The notes under the pieces are model-generated. The model was not told the origin of the DNA and did not search any database. It saw nothing but the letters and a program-made list of their open reading frames with translations. Both the position numbers and the translations under genes were made by a program. Shown here piece after piece: positions 62,896 to 64,000 of a stretch of DNA of 64,000 bases; position 1 is the first letter of the stretch, and each line of letters begins with the position of its first letter. Origin of the DNA: Lentinus brumalis (lineage: Eukaryota; Basidiomycota; Agaricomycetes; Polyporales; Polyporaceae); NCBI GenBank assembly GCA_001792895.1, contig MARA01000040.1:1-64000 (forward strand), given 5' to 3'.

Positions 62896-64000
62896 TCACC
62901 GCTCGCAGATCAGTATACCGCGCTCCGCCAGACGCGAGAAGCGCCGAGGAAGATCCAGGAACCATCCCTCTGCATCAGGTTCGTTGCTGAGCAAGCACCA
63001 GGTGACCCTCGTCAGGGACGTGTACGGCGGTTCGGAGAGTATCTCGTCGAAACAGAGCCACTCGTACAAAGTGGGCAACCACCCTCGCATATCTCGCATC
63101 TCGGCCTCGTGGACGATACGGACCGTCTTGATATGTTCGGACTTGATATGGAGAAGTGCGGCAGGAGCAGTGCGTATGTCGTCGTCCGCCATACGAAGCT
63201 CGAAGTGTCTGAGCTGGGAGAATGTCGACAGTCCTGTCATTTTCATTCAGCTACGAGGGACGCTCCGAAACTCAATTCTCACGCTCACCTCTGAACTCGC
63301 GAGTGTGATTAGCGATGTGTATGGTGAGGCTTTGTATCGAGGAGCCCCAAGAACCGACAGTGAAGTCCCAGGTTGGACAGTCCTGCCTGTACAGCGTGAT
63401 CTGCAAGGTAGGAACGCTGGTCAGACCGAGCCCACTGCAACGCGGTGAAAACTGAAGATGCACTCGCCTTCAAGGTACGCAACTCAGGTGCACAGTATGT
63501 CGAGCCGCCATCGTCGAGAGCCGGAATCGGACCACCGCCACTCCATGTCACAGACTTAAAGTCCAGTGTTTCGACCGCGCGGAAGGCAGTGACATACATC
63601 ACAAGGTCGTAGTAACACTGGAACTCGAGGCGCGCTAGCCGGAGGTCCTTGATCGTTGGACAATAGAACGCAAACGACAGAATGAAGTCCTTGAGCGCTG
63701 CAGAGGACTGCAGAGTCCTGGAACCGGTCGGGGCCACACCACGGATCGAGAGTTTCCGCAGATTCGCCATGCCGCGTATTGCTTGACGCGACAAGGGCAC
63801 TTCATTGGGCAAGACCCATGGGGCGGGCCGCACCGAGCGGATATGGGCGGAGAGCTCCTTCACCATCGAAGCTAGGTCCTTGTTGCTGGTTATTGTCCTT
63901 CCAAAACCTTCGATTACTTTTCCTCCGGAGATGGCCACGTCAGCGTACAGGCGGACTTGCGAGGGTCTTACCATGGCTCGGCAGGTAAGAGCGCATGAGC
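62896..64000 (-). CDS. F-box/leucine-rich-repeat-like protein, 5' end outside the window
   Basis: Three visible exons: 64000-63468 (continuing beyond the edge), 63400-63289, 63233-62896. The first intron (63467-63401) uses a GC donor (AAG|gcgagt) and joins APELRTLK to ITLYRQDCPTWDF in phase; the second is GT-AG (63288-63234). The sequence has irregular leucine-rich units (IRGMANLRKLSIRG, YCPTIKDLRLARLEF, AFRAVETLDFKSVTW, TFSQLRHFELRM), as in basidiomycete F-box/LRR proteins, which are often expanded. The F-box itself would be at the missing N-terminus, so the family call rests on the LRR-like pattern only. Confidence 0.65.

Overview
The window is the end of a fungal chromosome. It opens with about 20 copies of the CCCTAA telomere repeat (1-119) and runs inward for 64 kb. 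Short GT-AG introns of about 45-80 nt, GC-rich coding sequence, a macrophage-activating-glycoprotein-like surface protein, F-box/leucine-rich proteins and a hAT transposon with a multi-intron transposase all suggest a basidiomycete, most likely an agaricomycete. Species cannot be named from this window. No rRNA, tRNA or CRISPR feature was found.

Layout. 1-2.4 kb is telomere plus wreckage: an open frame cut off at the telomere, an 83-bp inverted repeat and a Ty1/copia gag fragment. 2.4-13.2 kb holds three conserved genes, all on the minus strand: a C2/EF-hand phosphatidylserine decarboxylase (PSD2 type), a GPI-type secreted glycoprotein and the meiotic factor HOP2. 13.5-14.0 kb carries a decayed protein-kinase fragment. 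From 14.9 to 60.5 kb the window is dominated by a dispersed tandem array of about 21 small four-helix membrane proteins of unknown function (labelled TM-A to TM-V below). They are apparently intronless, 18 of 21 are transcribed toward the telomere, and many have a TATATAAG- or CATAAG-type box 50-95 bp upstream of the start. Between them sit an F-box-like gene (24.7-26.6 kb), a tRNase Z with an RGG-rich tail (29.2-31.5 kb), a short-chain dehydrogenase (34.6-35.6 kb), an intact 4.1-kb hAT element with 8-bp target duplications (47.9-52.0 kb) and a small Ser-rich protein gene (56.7-57.4 kb). A second F-box/LRR-like gene runs off the right edge.

How the genes relate. The conserved genes are unrelated housekeeping or meiotic functions. 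The array is the distinctive part. Members differ strongly in sequence but share a disordered N-terminus, four hydrophobic helices, a third helix carrying a VG-x(3-5)-P signature, and a similar promoter layout. This looks like a lineage-specific, fast-evolving subtelomeric family. Its function is not visible from sequence.

Quality note. At least six loci (PSD, glycoprotein, TM-A, TM-E, TM-K, TM-N) are open only if one base is added or removed, usually in a short homopolymer. The other spliced genes checked here (HOP2, tRNase Z, SDR, hAT transposase) are in frame throughout. Whether these are assembly errors or real mutations cannot be decided from the window.
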